A DNA stretch of 53,230 nucleotides. It comes from Phanerochaete sordida (taxonomy: Eukaryota > Basidiomycota > Agaricomycetes > Polyporales > Phanerochaetaceae). The translations under genes were made by a program, and so were the position numbers. The notes under the pieces were generated by a model. That model was given only the letters and a program-made list of their open reading frames with translations, was not told where the DNA came from and did not search any database. This document shows positions 48,432 through 53,230 of the stretch, piece after piece. The number at the start of each line of letters is the position of its first letter. Within the stretch, counting starts at the first letter, position 1. Location: contig BPQB01000131.1 of assembly GCA_019973155.2 (NCBI GenBank), forward strand, positions 1-53,230, written 5' to 3'.

Positions 48432-49920
48432 CTATGCGGGGTCAGCGCCTGCATCTTCCACGCGCTCTGGCCCTGTAGGGGGCGCCTCGTCGGCGTCGTC
48501 TTCGGGGTCGTGGGGCCTGGAGCCCCAGACAGTCAGGTAGCGCTTCGACAACATCCTGTGTATCTCCGATGCGGTCTCCACGAGCTCCTCAAAGGCATCG
48601 CCCTCGAGCTGCCCGTTCTGGATGTGGATCGTCGTGAGGATGAGACGCCTGAGCTGATGACATGTCAGCGTCGGGGTCCGAGAGGTGGGAAGGTGGCTTA
48701 CATGCTTGGGCCTGATCATCTCGTCGACGGGCTGCGGCAGCACCAGGTCGTTCGCGAGCAAGCGCAGCGCGGTGTAACGTGTTTGAATGAGGTCGAGCAG
48801 CCCGTTGAGCCGGGTGATCCCGTCCTGCGGCGTGAGTTAGACCCAGAACCAGGCAGCGCGGAAGCAGAGGCCCGATGCTCACCTGTAATGTGAAGTGGAG
48901 CAGCGCGAAGAGGGGCGGGATGAAAGCCAGAGGATTGTCTCCGACGTGATCCAAGTAGTGCTCCTCGATGGTGTCCCACAGCTTGTCTGCGATGACGAAG
49001 AAGACGGAGAATATCTCCTCGACATGCGCACGCGCGACGGCCGCGCCAACGTGCGGCGCCAGCATGTCGCGCATTGCTGGTGAGCAGCGAGATAGGTTCG
49101 CGCGCGCGTTCTTCGTCCAGCGCGGGACGTGACCGGACAGCCAAGGAGCGAGCGCGAGGCCGAACACGTCCGCACCCATGGCTATATTGCTCTTGAAGCC
49201 GAAGATGCGCGCGTTGATGATTTCGCGCTGGAGTGCTGCAATCGTGTAGTATGTGGAAAGGACTGGTGAAAGGCTTGTCTGTTCCGCGAAGTCGTCTCGG
49301 GGCTCGACGCGTATGTCGGTCTTCTCGTCCCAGAGCTGCCGGCGGAAGGTGGAAAGTATCGCTCGAGGATGCAAATCATGCAGCCTGTGGATAGGACATA
49401 AGTGATGGTCTAGCGACGCCACGCTGGTAGTGCCTACCGGCCAACTCCTTCGGCTTCATACGGTATAGCCAGCGTTTTGGAGAGCACTTGGAGCGTAACG
49501 TGTCGTAGTTGATATGACGCACACAGGAGCGCGTCGACGGAAGGAGGTAGTACCCGGTCTCTCTCCTAGGATTGCGGCGAGTCAGTAAGCGAAATGAGCA
49601 GGTCATGCACGGCCGGAAACAGATGCGTACCTCTTCGGCCTTCAGCCGCCTGTTAGTTTCCTGCGAGAGTGCGTCTCGGAGCTTCAAGCGAGGCCAGCGA
49701 GGTCAGTGTATAGCATAATCCAGAGCACAGAAGTACGCACCTCCCGCCCGGTCAGATCCCTGAGTGCCTTATCCTTCTGCCAGTCGAACTCCAGAGCCCC
49801 CGCGACGAGATCCTCGAAGTACGACGCGACGGCATACGAAAGGACGTGATGTAAGACTTCGGTGGGGATGAGCTTTGCAGCGCATGCATGAACGTGGCTC
49901 TCGCTGCCTACGCGCTGCAT
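48432..49920 (-). CDS. tandem paralogue B, unknown family
   Basis: Same exon plan as paralogue A and the closest match to it. Exon 1 from 49920 reads KLIPTEVLHHVLSYAVASYFEDL ... FDWQKDKALRDLTGRE. Next come LRDALSQETNRRLKAEE, SVDALLCASYQLRHVTLQVL ... AEGVGR and a long exon (about 49385-48882) with FRRQLWDEKTDIRVEPRDD, YTIAALQREIINARIFGF, PHVGAAVARAHVEEIFSVFF and LLHFTLQ. Then DGITRLNGLLDLIQTRY ... PVDEMIRPKH and LRRLILTTIHIQNGQLEG, ending in a Pro/Asp-rich tail. Introns fall at the same places as in A. Function unknown; the retained reading frames suggest it is expressed. About 410 residues. Confidence 0.75.
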
Positions 49921-50174
49921 GTTCGACGAGAGGTGGAGAGCAACCTGGATATTGGAGGGGAGATGGCAGACGCGAAGGAACGACGTCTGCGCGCTTGCGC
50001 TAATTGCCCGCGGTCGCGCCTGGTCGCGCTCACCCGGACCGCGTATTTGGAAGGTGAGCAGGAACGTGAGACAAAACGCATAGCTGTAGCCACAATCATC
50101 TGCACGTAAAAGGGGCCGAGAGCGAGGACATCTGTTGATTAGGTATTTAAATTGACCAGAACCTCAATTTCTTT
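49921..50174. other. intergenic between paralogues B and C
   Basis: 254 bases containing the promoter of paralogue B and the 3' end of paralogue C. A short AT-rich run lies near 50138-50180. Confidence 0.4.
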
Positions 50175-51522
50175 CTAATTGCTCAGGCTTCCCGAAGACC
50201 TGGCGTGATGCCCACCGACCGACATCAACGCTTGTAGTCTCTCCTCGTACGCTCTCAGTAGCTCCTCGGATGATGCTTTACACCGGGCACGAGTCTCTGC
50301 GGCGTCTCCAAGCTTCGCCTCGGCGAGTTCATTGGTCTCGCGTAGCGCCTCGTCTTTCGCAACGCGACGAAGCACTGAGCAAAGGGCCTCGAACTGGGTT
50401 ACAGGGGGCGCCGCATCAGCTCTGTGGGTCCGCAGCGTAGACGAGAGATGTAGAACGTACGGTCTCTCTGCCAATGAGCTCGTCAAGAGAGCGGCTGGTC
50501 GCAAGCTGAGAGAATTCGCCAGAATTGCCGAGCTCCGTGGTCGTGAGCTGCAAAAGCACGCGCTCCAGGGCCATCAAGCATTCCTGCACAAGTGAAGCTG
50601 TGAGTCAGGATCACAAACGTAGTGCCGAGACGTACTGCTGGGTCGCTGGCATACTCGACGACGGCGGGCCCGAACCTCACGCTCTCAGTCAGAGCGTGAA
50701 GCTTGGCAAAGAGATCATTCGCCCCGAGGCGTAGTTCTGTAACTAGGGTCGAAGTCTGAGCGACTAGGAGGGTATGATCTGAGGAGGAGGCGTACATCCG
50801 TGCACCCGAGCATGGAGATCTGCAGCGCGCACAAGTAGTCGCGGGCGGAAGGCGGCAGGCGCATGATGCGCCACCTCGAGTGCTTGTAAGGTGTGGCGCT
50901 CCGCGGCGCGGGCTTCGTCCATCGGAACGGTGTGGTTGACAGGCTCGTCCAGGACGCGCGTCTGGCCATCTTCGAGTGTAAAATGTGTTAGGCCGTGGAA
51001 CCGTTTCTCGGCCTGAGAGAGGTGGCCCTCCGCGATGCGGCACTGCAGGTAAAAATCATGAACGGGGCGCCCAGGTATGTGTGGGATGTCTGCCCCGGAG
51101 GGTCCACGCGGCACGGCGAAGACTGATTCCAGAGAGCTTGCGCGTTTGAAGCTAAGAAGTCGTGAGGACGTCCGCATTGAGGTAACGTGGCTCGTGAAAC
51201 GCACCTCCAGGGACCCTCGGTGCTCAATTCGACATGAAGTCCTTCTGCCAGGACTTTGAGAGCCACCCGTCTGACATCAATAGAGGTTTCCAGTAGATAT
51301 AGAAGGGTCATCTTGGCATCGCAATAGGAAACCTATACCAAGTAGCGTTAGCTCGAGTACAGGATGGACATTCCGTAGTAGAGAAATGAAGGAAGAGCTT
51401 ACTTGGGGAGAATCAAGCAAGACTGGAATCCTCGCGGCCATATACATTGCGTCGACGCAGTCCACGACGACATCCGAAACGATAGGATATATCACGTCGA
51501 GAGGGACCAATACGCGAGCCAT
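50175..51522 (-). CDS. tandem paralogue C, diverged member
   Basis: It is recognised as a third member because the exon plan repeats. MARVLVPLDVIYPIVSDVVV opens at 51522. After an intron, LLYLLETSIDVRRVALKVL ... STEGPW corresponds to LL-TS-(Q)LR-xAL-VL ... EG-GR in A and B. A long exon has FKRASSLESVFAVPR and FYLQCRIAEGHLSQAEKRFHG, ending at LLVRAADLHAR. The model then joins TSTLVTELRLGANDLF ... SDPA, then ECLMALERVLLQLTTTEL ... ATSRSLDELIGRE (compare RSLDEMIRP), then FEALCSVLRRVAKDEAL, ending HARSSGSLSN. Every join keeps frame with GT-AG introns. The two short exons seen in A and B near the start were not found, so the first part may be shortened or mis-modelled. About 360 residues, function unknown. 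Confidence 0.6.
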
Positions 51523-52452
51523 CTCGCATACCCTGAAGAGACGAAGGGGGAAGATGAGCATCATAGCCAGGCGGGCATTATAACCCTTGCGCACCTGAAT
51601 TAGACTTTAATGACCCTTGCCCGAGCGGCGATGGCCGCTCAATGGGCATGCCGAAAAAGCGATGTCAAGCTTCCCCGCCCGACGTATCGCGGGCGAGACT
51701 GGGCCCAGCTGACCGCCAGCCCTTCAGGGCTGGAAGGTGCGGATAAGCTCGGTAGCAGCTGCATCTCCTTGTGCAGGGCTCGCGTGATGCCATGCTTCAG
51801 ACGCTTTCTGGTGTAAGGAGGCCTGCCGTGTGCCTGATCTAGCAGAAAGGCATGATCAGGATATGAGATTCTGGTCAATTTCCTCGCGTCCGCGTCGAAG
51901 TGTATCAGACAAATGAGAAGGTCGTGGTCGAATGTCAAGCGCAGACACGGCCGACGCGCTCACTGGCATAGGCTGTGCACGTGCTGGCATCGTGGCACGA
52001 GCGCCCTCAGTCTTCTGGAACCTGGACATTATTGCTCCGGTTTGTTGTCACAGCTACAGCCTCAAAATCTCCCACAACTGCTAGCCTTGTATCCAATACA
52101 GCTGCGATCGTGGACTCTGCGCTTGATGCACAGAACCTACATCTGTCACTCCCTGGCTGCCCGTTCATCGATATCGCCGTGATGAACTTGCTCCCAAGAT
52201 TCAATCGCTCCCAAACGTCGAGCGAGGGCGGCCGGATCGCACGGGTAATTCTTAGCCTGTCTTCAGCACGCTTTGCAACGTTCGCCGGTTGCCACCTTTT
52301 TGATAGGCTTTGCCACTCCATATCGCGCCGAGGCCGATAGCGCAGCCGCCCATTCTGCTCGTATAAAGCGCGGTTCGATTTTCCGTCCTTCGTCAGCTGC
52401 TCTGGAAGCACTCACAAGCGTACCCTCTTTTTTTTAGCCTTCTCGAAGCACT
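51523..52452. other. 0.9-kb region, no confident gene
   Basis: Open frames exist on both strands around 52007-52411 (a 134-codon minus frame with a CRFC pair) and around 51640-51940. None shows a family motif or a clear intron structure. The right end is the promoter of the secreted-protein gene. Confidence 0.4.
52362..52367 (+). promoter_or_regulatory. TATA box of the secreted-protein gene
   Basis: TATAAA sits 86-91 bases before ATG 52453, and a pyrimidine/T-rich run (about 52424-52438) comes just before the start codon, a usual layout for highly transcribed basidiomycete genes. Confidence 0.55.
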
Positions 52453-52951
52453 ATGCTGCCTCGTACGCTTTTCGTTCTCCTCTGTACTTCGCTGGTCGGG
52501 TACGCCGTCCCGCTGCAATTCGCGCGGAGTGTGTCAAGCACGACCGTCGGTTCCACACAGTACGTTGCACTTATCGAATTTTTGCTCCTCACACTCATGA
52601 CGACGTCTCGTTGTCTTCAGGAGCGGGGCTTTGGGCTCGCCCGGAAATGGCGCGCCTTTAATGGACGTGATATGCCCCCGATGCTGGTAAGTAGACGCGA
52701 AGTATTTCGCTGCCGCTATCGGTACCTTGCTCACATCCACCGTTAGGGGGCATCGTGAAAAGCGTGAGATCAAGTCCAGGGAAGGTGCTGAGGCCTCAGA
52801 TGATAATGCTTCTGGGAGCTTTGACCTGGCCCCGGACCTTACCAGCGTCATCGAGGGCCTGCGGAACAGGTTCGTATTCCCTTACGTCGGCCATCCTGAG
52901 CGAATGACTTATGTCGTCCCGTTCAGTACGACGAATGGTACTTTTGCGTGA
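52453..52951 (+). CDS. small predicted secreted protein
   Basis: The N-terminus MLPRTLFVLLCTSLVGYAVP is a good signal peptide. Two introns fit: donor CA|gtacgt at about 52560 to cttcag at about 52620, then TG|gtaagt near 52689 to cgttag near 52746. Both keep one frame: SSTTVGSTQ joins SGALGSPGNGAPLMDVICPRC, then W-GHREKREIKSREG, then SGSFDLAPDLTSVIEGLRN and YVGHPERMTYVVPFSTT, to a stop at 52951. Only a spliced reading gives a continuous protein, about 125 residues. A basic-then-acidic middle could be processed after secretion. No family is recognised; a small effector-like or cell-surface protein is possible but unproven. Confidence 0.6.
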
Positions 52952-53230
52952 AGGTCCAGTAGAAGGGGCAGTTGTTTTGCTAGTCAAAATAATGGTCATA
53001 ATCTTCTACTCTGTTCCGTCTCTGGCGCATCCCTAATAAGCCTGTTACTAGTACTGTGCGACAGCTGCATAGCCGTGATCGGTGCTAAGGTAGACACCGT
53101 GAGATTACTCTATTATTATGCACATCGACCGTAGGTAACAATTCCATTCAACTGTCCATCGCGAGGTCTATTGACCTGGGATGCCCGTCTGGCCCTCAGC
53201 CAGCTTATATATTACTCTGGTCACTCCGGT
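52952..53230. other. right-edge non-coding stretch
   Basis: 279 bases, AT-rich, with no gene seen. It is presumably the 3' UTR and flank of the secreted-protein gene. Confidence 0.4.

Noticed and set aside
52007..52411. 134-codon minus-strand frame with a CRFC pair
   Set aside because: No family motif and no splice partners; the opposite strand is equally open. Listed only as possible within the gap entry.

Overview
This is nuclear DNA of a filamentous basidiomycete, most likely an Agaricomycete of the polypore type. The evidence is GC-rich coding sequence cut by many introns of about 45-65 bp (GTRNGT...YAG), a DUF6535 membrane protein (a family typical of Agaricomycetes), F-box and lineage-specific gene families, and two very large Helitron transposases. 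There are no rRNA genes, CRISPR arrays or bacterial operons.

The left third (about 0.7-18.3 kb) is a conserved housekeeping block. ATG7 (autophagy E1 enzyme, minus) is followed by a DUF6535 protein (plus), SEC23 (COPII coat GTPase-activating subunit, minus) and UGGT (ER glycoprotein-folding sensor glucosyltransferase, plus). SEC23 and UGGT diverge from a shared 421-bp promoter region, which contains several ACGT-core motifs resembling unfolded-protein-response elements. A predicted single-pass membrane protein follows at about 19.2-20.2 kb.

The rest (about 20-53 kb) is an accessory region. Helitron 1 (21.0-28.3 kb, plus) encodes a Rep-PIF1 protein interrupted by two in-frame TGA codons. Next come a head-to-head pair of related genes of unknown function (28.4-31.1 kb), an F-box protein, a small hypothetical gene and a degenerate nucleotidyltransferase-like gene. 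Helitron 2 (34.97-43.09 kb, minus) has one uninterrupted 2707-codon reading frame. Beyond the Rep nuclease and PIF1 helicase I read a chromodomain inserted between them, a C-terminal USP-like cysteine peptidase with recognisable Cys and His boxes, and an N-terminus that looks like a signal peptide followed by tandem repeats. Its 3' end is poor in CpG, unlike Helitron 1. It is flanked on both sides by convergent members of the same nucleotidyltransferase-like family.

The right end holds three tandem paralogues of an unnamed family (46.4-51.5 kb, minus) with matching intron positions, and a small predicted secreted protein (52.45-52.95 kb).

The most interesting object is Helitron 2: a transposase combining DNA-nicking, unwinding, chromatin-reader and deubiquitinase-like modules. 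All splice sites and domain calls were read by eye; no database search was possible.
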